Notes under the pieces: generated by a model
Seen by the model: only the letters and a program-made list of their open reading frames with translations
Told to the model about the DNA's origin: nothing
Databases searched by the model: none
Part shown: piece by piece, positions 35,488 to 43,921 of the stretch
Layout of the letters: every line of letters begins with the position of its first letter
Position numbering within the stretch: position 1 is the stretch's first letter
From: Chitinophaga pinensis
GTDB taxonomy: Bacteria; Bacteroidota; Bacteroidia; B-17B0; Aurantibacillaceae
Assembly (NCBI GenBank): GCA_945887955.1
Contig: CAMCZO010000001.1
Coordinates: 50,472 to 114,471, forward strand
Direction of reading: 5' to 3'
DNA: 64,000 nucleotides
Made by a program: the position numbers and the translations under genes

Positions 35488-36435
35488 ATGAGAATTCCTG
35501 TTATATTTAAAGTGTTATTCTTTACTTTTATTTTTATTGAAATAAAAGCTCAAGATCCACAGTTTACTCAATTTTATGCTAATCCATTATATTTAAATCC
35601 AGCTTTTGCTGGTTCTGCTCGCTGTCCGAGAATAAGCATGAACTATCGAAATCAATGGCCAAGTCTATCTGGGCGTTATGTAACTTATTCCGCCTCTTAC
35701 GACATGCATGTTGATGCTTTTGGAGGAGGAATTGGAGCAATTATTACTACAGATGACCAAGCTATCAATACTCTTAAAACAACAAATGCGAGCTTATTAT
35801 ACTCCTACTTAGCTCCAATTACAAGAGATTTTTCTTTAAAATTTGGTTTGCAAGCCACTTATTTTCAAAAAAGTATTGATACAAAAGGATTAACTTTTGG
35901 TGATATGATTGATGCTAGAAGAGGTTTTGTATGGAATACTGCTGAAAATATTCCAACAGCAAAAAAAACAAATGTAGATTTTTCAGCCGGATTACTTGGA
36001 TATAGTAAAAATTATTTTTTTGGTACTGCTGTTCATCATATTAATCAGCCTGATGAAGGACTTGTCGGACCATCCAAATTACCAACAAAATTAACAATTC
36101 ATGGTGGTGCAATAATTCCCCTTGAAAAAGATGGAGAAAGTTCTTTATCGCCCAATATCTTATTTCAATCGCAGCAATCTTTTACACAAGTTAATATTGG
36201 TTTATATTACAAAAAAAGTGGATTTGTTGCAGGATTATGGTACAGATATGGTGATGCCTTTATAGCTTTATTAGGAATTCAAAATAATAATTTTAAATTT
36301 GGTTATAGTTACGATATAACAACTTCGGGCCTTTCTGGAAATACAGCCGGTTCTCACGAAATTTCAATTCAAATTCAATTTGAATGCGGTACACATACAA
36401 AACATTATAATACAGCTAATTGTCCATCTTTTTAA
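35488..36435 (+). CDS. PorP/SprF family type IX secretion membrane protein
   Basis: The 315-residue product has a signal peptide (MRIPVIFKVLFFTFIFIEIKA) and the PorP/SprF hallmark QDPQFTQFYANPLYLNPAFAG at the mature N-terminus, followed by RNQWPSL and a barrel ending EISIQIQFECGTH. Family members link the T9SS motor/attachment complex in the outer membrane to secreted or gliding proteins such as SprB. It is divergent from porU and directly upstream of gldJ, which supports a core T9SS role. SprF-type versus PorP-type cannot be separated from sequence alone. Confidence 0.92.
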   Translation: MRIPVIFKVLFFTFIFIEIKAQDPQFTQFYANPLYLNPAFAGSARCPRISMNYRNQWPSLSGRYVTYSASYDMHVDAFGGGIGAIITTDDQAINTLKTTNASLLYSYLAPITRDFSLKFGLQATYFQKSIDTKGLTFGDMIDARRGFVWNTAENIPTAKKTNVDFSAGLLGYSKNYFFGTAVHHINQPDEGLVGPSKLPTKLTIHGGAIIPLEKDGESSLSPNILFQSQQSFTQVNIGLYYKKSGFVAGLWYRYGDAFIALLGIQNNNFKFGYSYDITTSGLSGNTAGSHEISIQIQFECGTHTKHYNTANCPSF

Positions 36436-36436
36436 C

Positions 36437-36477
36437 TATATTTGTAACCTTATTTGATTTATTACGTTATACCTTTA
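36437..36477 (+). promoter_or_regulatory. Candidate -7 boxes for gldJ
   Basis: TATATTTG at 36437-36444 matches TAnnTTTG exactly and begins two bases after the porP/sprF-like stop; TACCTTTA at 36470-36477 is a one-mismatch box closer to the ATG at 36495. Either could drive gldJ separately. No -33 element has ideal spacing. Confidence 0.45.
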
Positions 36478-36494
36478 ATTTATTGATAATTATT

Positions 36495-38168
36495 ATGAAT
36501 TTAAAATGGATAAAAAACCAAAAATCAATGGCCTTTGTTTTAGCGGCTGTTTTGGTTTCATGCTCGCAAGAACGTTCTCCAATAACAGGATGGGCTTATA
36601 ACCAACCGGAAAATGGTGGATTTGAAAAACCGCCTTATGAAGAACAAGAAACAGGACCAGGATTGGTTCTTATTGAAGGAGGGTCCTTTTCAATGGGTCG
36701 TACAGAAAATGATGTTACTTATGAATGGAATAACCTGGCTCGAAAAGTAACAATGTCTTCCTTTTATATGGACGAAACTGAGGTTAGTAATTTATCATTT
36801 ATTGAATATTTATATTGGACAAGCAAAGTTTTTGGTCCTACATTTCCAGATATATATTATAAAGCTCTCCCTGACACCCTAGTTTGGAGAGAGAAATTAG
36901 CATATAACGAGCCTTTTGTAGAGAATTATTTACGTCACCCTGCTTATCGAGATTACCCTGTTGTTGGAGTTAATTGGTTGCAAGCTAACGACTTTTGCGC
37001 TTGGAGAACCGATCGAGTAAATGAATTTATACTAATTAGAGAGGGCTTACTTGAACACAGCCAATCTCCAACTGATCAAGATTATTTTAGTACAGAAGCT
37101 TATCTTTCTGGAAAATGGCAAGGGCAACTTAAAACAAAATTACCGGCTTATGATGGTCAAAACCCTGAACGTGATGTGAAAATGGAAGATGGTATTTTTT
37201 TACCTAAATATCGTTTACCAACAGAAGCTGAATGGGAATATGCTGCCTATGGTTTAATTGGCAATACTATTGGTGAACGTATTACCGATAGAAGAATTTA
37301 TCCTTGGAATGGACACGGTGTTCGTAATGCAAGTGAAAAGCAATTAGGACAAATAAATGCCAATTTCGTTCGTGGAGCTGGAGATTATATGGGAATTGCT
37401 GGAGCTTTAAATGATAATGCCGACGTTACAGCTCCAGTTTATAGCTATTGGCCAAACGACTATGGCCTTTATAATATGGCAGGCAACGTTTCTGAGTGGG
37501 TTATGGACGTTTATCGCCCCAACACTTTGCAAGATGCAGACGAATTTAGACCTTTCCGTGGTAATGTATTTAATACTCAAAAACGAGATACTACAACTTT
37601 AATTGGTGGTCTTGGAGGTGAAATTTTAACCAATGTGGATGGGCCGGTATATCAAAAATTTAAACACAAATTATATAAACAAGAAGCCAATGGTAAGGTA
37701 AATGATGAACCAGTTGAAGTGGAAGACAGTGTTTTAACCGTTTTAACTAAAAGTGCTGATAATAATAATAATAATGCTACTCCCGAAGGTAAATCAGATA
37801 TTCCTGGTCGCGTGCAATGGAGAGAAGTTTCAAGTGCCGTATCTACCGATAATTTAGATGAACGCAGAAATTACAAAATGGCAGATTATATTAATTATTT
37901 AGATGGCGATGTTAATTCAAGTATAATGTTTTCTCAAGGAGAAGAGGCATACACTCTTGGTGCTGAGAAAATTATGTACGAATATGCTAAAACTTCATTA
38001 ATAAACGACAAATCCAGAGTATATAAAGGTGGTAGCTGGAAAGACCGCGCCTACTTTTTAAGTCCTGGTGTTAGAAGATATTTAGATCAACGCCAAGCTA
38101 GTTCATGGCTAGGTTTCAGATGTGCTATGACTCGTGTAGGAAGCCCAAAAGGTTTAGGTGGTAAATAA
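36495..38168 (+). CDS. gldJ: GldJ, type IX secretion/gliding lipoprotein (FGE-sulfatase fold)
   Basis: The 557-residue product is a lipoprotein (MNLKWIKNQKSMAFVLAAVLVSC, lipobox at Cys23) with a formylglycine-generating-enzyme-like domain: IEGGSFSMGRTEND, FYMDETEVSNLSFIEYLY, PVVGVNWLQANDFCAWR, YRLPTEAEWEYAA, GNVSEWVMDVY and the C-terminal GGSWKDRAYFLSPGVRRYL. It is thought to form, with GldK and GldN, part of the periplasmic T9SS ring, GldJ being needed for GldK stability and for gliding. Identity as GldJ rather than GldK rests on position next to porUV and murF and on the late YINYLDGDVNSS segment. An upstream in-frame TTG (36420) overlaps the previous gene and is rejected. Confidence 0.9.
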   Translation: MNLKWIKNQKSMAFVLAAVLVSCSQERSPITGWAYNQPENGGFEKPPYEEQETGPGLVLIEGGSFSMGRTENDVTYEWNNLARKVTMSSFYMDETEVSNLSFIEYLYWTSKVFGPTFPDIYYKALPDTLVWREKLAYNEPFVENYLRHPAYRDYPVVGVNWLQANDFCAWRTDRVNEFILIREGLLEHSQSPTDQDYFSTEAYLSGKWQGQLKTKLPAYDGQNPERDVKMEDGIFLPKYRLPTEAEWEYAAYGLIGNTIGERITDRRIYPWNGHGVRNASEKQLGQINANFVRGAGDYMGIAGALNDNADVTAPVYSYWPNDYGLYNMAGNVSEWVMDVYRPNTLQDADEFRPFRGNVFNTQKRDTTTLIGGLGGEILTNVDGPVYQKFKHKLYKQEANGKVNDEPVEVEDSVLTVLTKSADNNNNNATPEGKSDIPGRVQWREVSSAVSTDNLDERRNYKMADYINYLDGDVNSSIMFSQGEEAYTLGAEKIMYEYAKTSLINDKSRVYKGGSWKDRAYFLSPGVRRYLDQRQASSWLGFRCAMTRVGSPKGLGGK

Positions 38169-38190
38169 TAAACTTGTTAATAACTATACA

Positions 38191-38219
38191 AAACCCTTGA
38201 GTATTTTACTTAAGGGTTT
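38191..38219 (+). terminator. Intrinsic terminator after gldJ
   Basis: A 12-bp stem (AAACCCTTGAGT / ACTTAAGGGTTT, with one G-U pair) and a 5-nt loop is followed by seven or more Ts. It separates gldJ from murF. Confidence 0.9.
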
Positions 38220-38233
38220 TTTTATTTTGTATC

Positions 38234-39553
38234 ATGCATAATTTTATTTCTATTACAAACTTATATTCTCTTTTTTTAAAAACGAATCAATCTATTTGTA
38301 CCGATACTAGAAATTTAATTCCAAATTCAATATTTTTTGCACTAAAAGGAACTAATTTTGATGCAAATGAATTTGCTGAAAATGCTATTAATTTAGGTTG
38401 TGCTTATTCGATTGTTGACAATCCAAATTATTTAAATCATCCAAATATCTTTTTAGTAGAAAATGTGCTAATAGCACTACAAGAATTAGCAAATTATCAT
38501 CGAAAACAATTAACAATTCCTGTTTTAGCAATCACAGGAAGTAATGGAAAAACAACAAGCAAAGAACTTATCTATTGTGTTTTATCTAAAAAATATAAAA
38601 CACATGCTACATTTGGAAATTTAAATAATCATATTGGCGTTCCGTTAACCCTTCTTGGCATAAATAATACGCACCAATTTGCTATAATAGAAATGGGAGC
38701 AAATCATCAAGGAGAGATTGAACTTTTATGCAAAATAGCTGAACCAAGCTTTGGCCTCATTACCAATATAGGCAAAGCTCATTTAGAAGGGTTTGGTGGA
38801 ATTGAAGGGGTAAAAAAAGGCAAAAGCGAATTGTATAAATACATAAAATCCAAAAATGGAAAAATATTTATCAATGGCGATGATCCTGTTCTAATCTCCT
38901 TAGCAATTGATATAGAAAAAATAAGTTACGGCTTAAAACAAACAAATAACATAATTGGCATTAATAATACCAAATCTGAAATGGTAAGTCTAACATTTAG
39001 GTCAGAAATTGAAAAAAATGAAAAGAATCAAACCACAGCAATAAACACAAATATCATAGGAACATACAATTTTATTAATTGTTTGGCAGCTGTTTGCGTA
39101 GGAAAGCACTTTATGATTAATGATGAGTTAATTAAACAAGCTTTAGAAAATTATTTTCCAAACAATAATCGATCACAATTAATTAAAACCCAAAATAATA
39201 CCATCATATTAGATGCCTATAATGCAAATCCCAACAGCATAAAAGTAGCTCTCGAAAACTTTAGTCAATATAAAAACCAAAACCATTTAATTCTATTGGG
39301 AGACATGTTTGAGTTAGGAATATATAGTAAAGATGAGCATCAAAAAGTTTTAAACTTATTAAATGAATTAAATTTTTCTGAAGCAATTTTAGTTGGTGAA
39401 GAGTTTTACAAATTAGATGTCGGTCCTTTTATTAAATTCAAAACAACTAATGAATGTAAAGATTATTTGATAAATAATAAAAAATCTGATTATATTGTTC
39501 TAATCAAAGGATCAAGAGGCATGAGAATGGAAACGCTGCAAGAAATTTTATAA
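38234..39553 (+). CDS. murF: UDP-N-acetylmuramoyl-tripeptide--D-alanyl-D-alanine ligase
   Basis: The 439-residue product is the Mur ligase that adds D-Ala-D-Ala to UDP-MurNAc-tripeptide in the cytosol. The ATP-binding P-loop ITGSNGKTTSKE is at about residues 98-109, followed by YKTHATFGNLNNHIGVPLTLL and the Mg site AIIEMGANHQGEIELL. The C-terminal ILDAYNANPNSIKVALENF (about 318-336) is the MurF form of the third domain. It lies downstream of gldJ, a common neighbour in Bacteroidota. It starts 15 bp after the terminator, and TATTTTG just before the ATG could be a weak -7 box. Confidence 0.95.
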   Translation: MHNFISITNLYSLFLKTNQSICTDTRNLIPNSIFFALKGTNFDANEFAENAINLGCAYSIVDNPNYLNHPNIFLVENVLIALQELANYHRKQLTIPVLAITGSNGKTTSKELIYCVLSKKYKTHATFGNLNNHIGVPLTLLGINNTHQFAIIEMGANHQGEIELLCKIAEPSFGLITNIGKAHLEGFGGIEGVKKGKSELYKYIKSKNGKIFINGDDPVLISLAIDIEKISYGLKQTNNIIGINNTKSEMVSLTFRSEIEKNEKNQTTAINTNIIGTYNFINCLAAVCVGKHFMINDELIKQALENYFPNNNRSQLIKTQNNTIILDAYNANPNSIKVALENFSQYKNQNHLILLGDMFELGIYSKDEHQKVLNLLNELNFSEAILVGEEFYKLDVGPFIKFKTTNECKDYLINNKKSDYIVLIKGSRGMRMETLQEIL

Positions 39554-39555
39554 AA

Positions 39556-40893
39556 ATGAACTACTTTAAAAAAAATAAATTAATCAGTTTTATTTTAATT
39601 GCAATGATTTTAGGCCTTTTAATTGGCTTTGGCATAAATAAATACATTACTAATAATAAATTTGTTTATGATAAATCAAAATTAGAATCAATCTCCAATC
39701 TTGTAATAAAAAAAGAAGCCGAGAAATCTATTAAAACATATGAAGAAAAATTATTTAAAGCTCAAAAAAAAGAGGTCGCTTCATACTTTTCTATATTAAG
39801 CGATATTTTTTTGCATTTAATTAAAATGATAATAGCTCCATTAGTTCTTGCTGTTTTGGTTATTGGGGTTGCAAAAGTTGGAGATTTTAAAAGTGTTGGG
39901 CGAATAGGACTTAAAACATTAATATACTTTACAAGCGCAACAATAATAGCCTTAGCTCTAGGATTAGTTATTGTAAATATTTTTGAACCTGGCAAAGTTA
40001 TGCATCTTGATTTACCAGATAATAAAATTGAAACTGGAATACAAAACAATTCTCAAACATCTAAAAATTTTATTGATCATGTTATACCCGAAAGTCTTAT
40101 TAGATCGATGGCAGCTAACGACATATTACCAATTGTTGTTTTTGCTTTATTTTTTGGTGTAGCTGCATCAGGCGTTGGAGAGCATGGCAAACCAATTATT
40201 AAAGCCTTCGAAAGTTTAAGTCATGTGATGTTTAAAGTAACTAATTTCGTTATGAACTTTGCGCCTATTGGAGTATTTGGTGCCATTACAGCCGTTGTTA
40301 TTCAGCAAGGATTAGATGTTTTAGGAGGGTATTTATATTTAATCCTCTGTTTTTTTGGAGGACTATTTATTTTTGTTTTTGTTATTCTTTTAATTATTTG
40401 TTATGCCTTTAAAATAAATTACATAAAATTATTGAAAGACATTAAAGAACCTATTTTATTAGCATTTAGCACCGCAAGCAGCGAAAGTGCAATGCCAAAA
40501 ACTATTGAAGCATTGGAAAAACATGGAATAAGTAATCGAATTGTGAGTTTTGTGTTGCCTTTAGGTTATTCTTTTAATTTAGACGGAAGCATTATGTATA
40601 TGACATTTGCCACCGTATTTATTGCTCAAAGTTATGGTATAGATATTAGTATGGCTGATCAGATAAAAATGATGTTAATTTTACTTATTACCAGTAAAGG
40701 CATGGCTGGTGTGCCAAGAGCCTCCTTGGTTGTTATAGCTGGAATGTTGACTATGTTTAAAATTCCAGCCGAGGGCCTGCTTCTTTTACTTGCAGTTGAC
40801 CAATTGTTAGATATGGGAAGAAGCGCTACAAATGTTGTTGGAAATGCTGTAGCAAGTGCAGTAGTGGCTAGATTAGAAGGTGAAAAATTCTAA
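39556..40893 (+). CDS. Dicarboxylate/amino acid:cation symporter (DAACS, SDF family)
   Basis: The 445-residue product has about eight to ten helices. The family signature near the second hairpin tip reads FSTASSESAMPKTIEALE (about 304-321, the serine-rich motif), followed by LPLGYSFNLDGSIMYMTFATVF and the last hairpin SKGMAGVPRASLVVIAGML with DQLLDMGRSATNVVGNAVAS. These are the ion- and substrate-binding motifs of GltP/DctA/GltPh-type transporters. Cytoplasmic-membrane import of C4-dicarboxylates, glutamate or aspartate is expected; the substrate cannot be told. An insertion of about 40 charged residues after the first helix (about 35-75) is longer than in most members. It starts 2 bp after murF. 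Confidence 0.93.
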   Translation: MNYFKKNKLISFILIAMILGLLIGFGINKYITNNKFVYDKSKLESISNLVIKKEAEKSIKTYEEKLFKAQKKEVASYFSILSDIFLHLIKMIIAPLVLAVLVIGVAKVGDFKSVGRIGLKTLIYFTSATIIALALGLVIVNIFEPGKVMHLDLPDNKIETGIQNNSQTSKNFIDHVIPESLIRSMAANDILPIVVFALFFGVAASGVGEHGKPIIKAFESLSHVMFKVTNFVMNFAPIGVFGAITAVVIQQGLDVLGGYLYLILCFFGGLFIFVFVILLIICYAFKINYIKLLKDIKEPILLAFSTASSESAMPKTIEALEKHGISNRIVSFVLPLGYSFNLDGSIMYMTFATVFIAQSYGIDISMADQIKMMLILLITSKGMAGVPRASLVVIAGMLTMFKIPAEGLLLLLAVDQLLDMGRSATNVVGNAVASAVVARLEGEKF

Positions 40894-40978
40894 TAAGCTT
40901 GTAATCTTATAGCTTAAATACTTTCTTTTTTTTACACTTAAATAAATGCTAAATTTACGCCTTTAATACTAAAAAATT

Positions 40979-42865
40979 GTGGATAAGAATTCGTTAATAG
41001 GTTTAGGCATTATTGCCATTATAATGGGCGGTTGGTTATATATGAGTGGCCCCTCTAAAGAACAGATTGCTCGTAACAATAAAATTAAAGATTCAATAAG
41101 CTTAGTTCAAAAAAAACTTGAAATTATTGAAGCCACAAAAATTGCGGCAGCTGAATCTCAAAAAGATTCTGTTAAATCCACTCCCAATATTGTAATTTCT
41201 GATTCTGCAAAAAAAAATGAAATTGTAAGTCGTTACAAAGACTTTTCTGTTTCTGTAAATGGAACTTTAGAAAACTTTTGCATCGAAAATGAAAATGTAA
41301 AAGTTATCATTTCAAATAAAGGCGCACAAGTTGAACAAGTTGATTTAAAAAAATATCACCGTTCAGGAAAATCAGAAAACTTAACTTTATTTGATAAAGA
41401 TTCTAGCCGTTTTGCTTTAAAATTAAATGCATATAACCAATCAAGTATATTTTTTACAGATGAATTTTATTTTAAAGTAGTAAAAAAAACTGCGTCAAGT
41501 ATTGTTCTTAAACTAGAAACCTCTATACCTGGAAGCTACATAGAATTCTCTTATTCTATTAAACCAGATAAATATATTGTTGATTCAGAAATACGTTTTG
41601 TAGGAATGCAAAATATTATTTCAAATACTGAAGATCAACTTCAAATAACTTGGAGTATGCTATACCCCAGTCAAGAAAAATATATTATTAAAGAAAAAGA
41701 GGCTGCTACAATATATTACAAACAAGAGCTTAATGATCCGGACTACATAAATCCAATGAACGATGAAGAAAAAGAATTAAGCGATGCAGATATAAAATGG
41801 ATTAGCTTTAAACAACAATTTTTTAACTCAACTATTATTGCCGATCGAGTTTTTATAAAAAGTGGAAGTTTTATTAAGCTAGCTCAACGCACAAATTCTG
41901 AAAACTATGTTAAATCTGTAAATAGTGAGTTAGGGATTCCTTTTAATCATAGCCCTAACGAAAAATTTTCTTATAAATTTTACTTTGGTCCCAACGATTA
42001 CAATACATTAAAAGCCTGTGGTAACGAAATGGATAAAATTGTTCCGACTGGCTGGAGTGTGTTTAGTTATATTAATAAATGGTTAGTTATTCCTTTATTT
42101 AATTGGTTTGGTTATTTAAATATGGGTTTAGTAATTTTAATTCTCACGGTTATTTTAAAAATTGTTTTATTACCAATTGCTTATAAAACATATATGAGTG
42201 GGGCAAAAATGAGAGTTTTAAAGCCTGAAACAGATGCCTTAACTGCAAAATTTGAAAAAAATCCTGACCCGATGAAAAAACAACAAGAGCAAATGGCTCT
42301 TTATCGAAAAGCAGGGGCTAATCCGCTTTCGGGATGTTTACCATTATTACTTCAGTTTCCGATATTAATTGCACTTTTTGCTTTTATTCCTGCTTCTATA
42401 GAATTACGTCAAAAGGGTTTTTTATGGGCAGACGATTTAAGCACCTACGATACCATTTTAAATTTTGGAAATCTACCATTTATTAGTTGGGCATATGGAG
42501 ACCACGTAAGTTTATTTGCATTATTGATGTTTGTAAGTACAATTATTTATACCTATTTGAATAGTAGTATGATGCCTCAACAAGGAAGTACACAAATGCC
42601 TGGTATGAAATTTATGATGTATTTTATGCCTGTAATCTTTTTAGCAGTGATGAATAAATATGCTGCTGGATTAAGTTGGTATTACTTTTTGGCTAATATG
42701 TTTACTTTTTTACAAAATTTTATTATTAAAAAAATTGTTAGCGATGCTAAAATTAGATTACAAATAGAAGACAATATGAAAAAACCAGTAAAGGTTTCTA
42801 ATTTTCAAAAAAGATTACAAGAGATGGCAAAACAGAGGCAGCAGCTTCCTGCTAAGAAAAAATAA
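40979..42865 (+). CDS. yidC: YidC membrane protein insertase
   Basis: The 628-residue product inserts proteins into the inner membrane, alone or with SecYEG. An N-terminal helix (MDKNSLIGLGIIAIIMGGWLY) is followed by a large periplasmic domain (about 60-350) and the conserved C-terminal helices with LVIPLFNWFGYLNMGLVI, LPIAYKTYMSGAKMR, FEKNPDPMKKQQEQMALYRKAGANPLSGC and the KKIVSD region after the last helix. Length fits Bacteroidota YidC. The start codon is GTG; no in-frame ATG stands close enough to keep the first helix. It is convergent with the next gene with no gap between the stops. Confidence 0.95.
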   Translation: MDKNSLIGLGIIAIIMGGWLYMSGPSKEQIARNNKIKDSISLVQKKLEIIEATKIAAAESQKDSVKSTPNIVISDSAKKNEIVSRYKDFSVSVNGTLENFCIENENVKVIISNKGAQVEQVDLKKYHRSGKSENLTLFDKDSSRFALKLNAYNQSSIFFTDEFYFKVVKKTASSIVLKLETSIPGSYIEFSYSIKPDKYIVDSEIRFVGMQNIISNTEDQLQITWSMLYPSQEKYIIKEKEAATIYYKQELNDPDYINPMNDEEKELSDADIKWISFKQQFFNSTIIADRVFIKSGSFIKLAQRTNSENYVKSVNSELGIPFNHSPNEKFSYKFYFGPNDYNTLKACGNEMDKIVPTGWSVFSYINKWLVIPLFNWFGYLNMGLVILILTVILKIVLLPIAYKTYMSGAKMRVLKPETDALTAKFEKNPDPMKKQQEQMALYRKAGANPLSGCLPLLLQFPILIALFAFIPASIELRQKGFLWADDLSTYDTILNFGNLPFISWAYGDHVSLFALLMFVSTIIYTYLNSSMMPQQGSTQMPGMKFMMYFMPVIFLAVMNKYAAGLSWYYFLANMFTFLQNFIIKKIVSDAKIRLQIEDNMKKPVKVSNFQKRLQEMAKQRQQLPAKKK

Positions 42866-43819
42866 TTAATTATTTATTTTTTTATTATACCATTCTTCTA
42901 TTTCATATTGATTTAATTCTAGATAGTCTACTTTTCTAAGTACGATTCCGTTATTTAAATAGTAAATTCTTGGTAAACGAAAAGAAGCTAATTTTACAAA
43001 TGTTTTTCCTAAACAAAAGCTATATGGTATATTATCAGCTTTTGTTTCTTCAATAAAATTAGAATAGTCAGATTTTTGACCATTTAAAATAAAGTAAATT
43101 GATATCTGTGGATTATTCTTTTTAATTAATCTGAATTTTTTAGCGGCAATTTTACAATGAGGGCATTTTAAGCTAAGAAAAGCAACTACATGGTTTCCTT
43201 TTCTTATATCAACTTTCGGAATCTCTACTTTTGAAGAATCTTCTGGCTGAAATAATAAATTTAATGCTAATGGATAGTTTACTTTTTCATCTAAATTATT
43301 AGAGGTATAATTATAATCAATAGGGTTAATAATAAAAGGAGTTAAAATTAATGTAACTCCAACAAAACTTAGTAGCAAAGAATTATATTTTATTTTCCAA
43401 CCTTCGTAAATAAAATATACTATAAATAATAATCCAAACATTATCGCATTTTTAATAATTGCCTGAAGAGGTGTCATTTTTAAATGCTCACCAAAACAAC
43501 CACAATTTCCATTATTACCACTAACAAAAATTTGAATAATGAGATAAATAGTGAAAAACGAAAGAAGAATAATCGTAATCGGAATAGTTATTTTTTTAAG
43601 TTGATAATTTAAAATTAACAAACATCCTACAAAAAACTCTAATCCTAAAAATAATCTTGCTATAAATGGAGCAGTATACCAATTAGCAATTCCAAGTTCA
43701 ACAAATGTAAATTCAAAAGTCTCAATTACAGGAAATAATTTAGTATAACCTGAGTAAATAAAAATTGAACCTACAATAATTGAAAGTGTAATTGCAATTA
43801 TGCGTTTTAACATCTTCAT
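42866..43819 (-). CDS. DoxX-like membrane protein with C-terminal thioredoxin domain (BT_3928-like)
   Basis: The 317-residue product has about four N-terminal helices (roughly 7-27, 48-66, 73-98 and 120-150) in a DoxX/MauE arrangement, with the GNNGNCGCFGEHLKMTPLQ block between helices (about 105-123). A periplasmic thioredoxin-like domain follows (about 200-317) with the active-site motif CPHC (about 218-221) in FLSLKCPHCKIAAKKF. This matches the BT_3928 group of Bacteroidota. A role in periplasmic disulfide/redox chemistry is inferred from the CPHC pair. The second in-frame ATG (43813) is equally possible. A dnaK terminator lies just upstream. Confidence 0.85.
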   Translation of the reverse strand: MKMLKRIIAITLSIIVGSIFIYSGYTKLFPVIETFEFTFVELGIANWYTAPFIARLFLGLEFFVGCLLILNYQLKKITIPITIILLSFFTIYLIIQIFVSGNNGNCGCFGEHLKMTPLQAIIKNAIMFGLLFIVYFIYEGWKIKYNSLLLSFVGVTLILTPFIINPIDYNYTSNNLDEKVNYPLALNLLFQPEDSSKVEIPKVDIRKGNHVVAFLSLKCPHCKIAAKKFRLIKKNNPQISIYFILNGQKSDYSNFIEETKADNIPYSFCLGKTFVKLASFRLPRIYYLNNGIVLRKVDYLELNQYEIEEWYNKKINN

Positions 43820-43871
43820 TTTTGTTTATTAAGCAAATCTAAAAAAATCTAATTGATATAAAATCACAAAA

Positions 43872-43904
43872 AAACCCTTTATAAATTTAATTTATAAAGG
43901 GTTT
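43872..43904 (-). terminator. Intrinsic terminator after dnaK
   Basis: A 15-bp perfect inverted repeat with a 3-nt loop lies 17 bp beyond the dnaK stop; the arm ends in AAACCC/GGGTTT. On the minus strand the stem is followed by a T-run, as expected for an intrinsic terminator of dnaK. Confidence 0.9.
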
Positions 43905-43921
43905 AAATTATTAAAAAAAAA

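Noticed and set aside
37755-37785. AAT repeat run in gldJ as a simple-sequence repeat of interest
   Set aside because: It encodes a short Asn linker in the protein and is only a few units long; no sign of phase variation.
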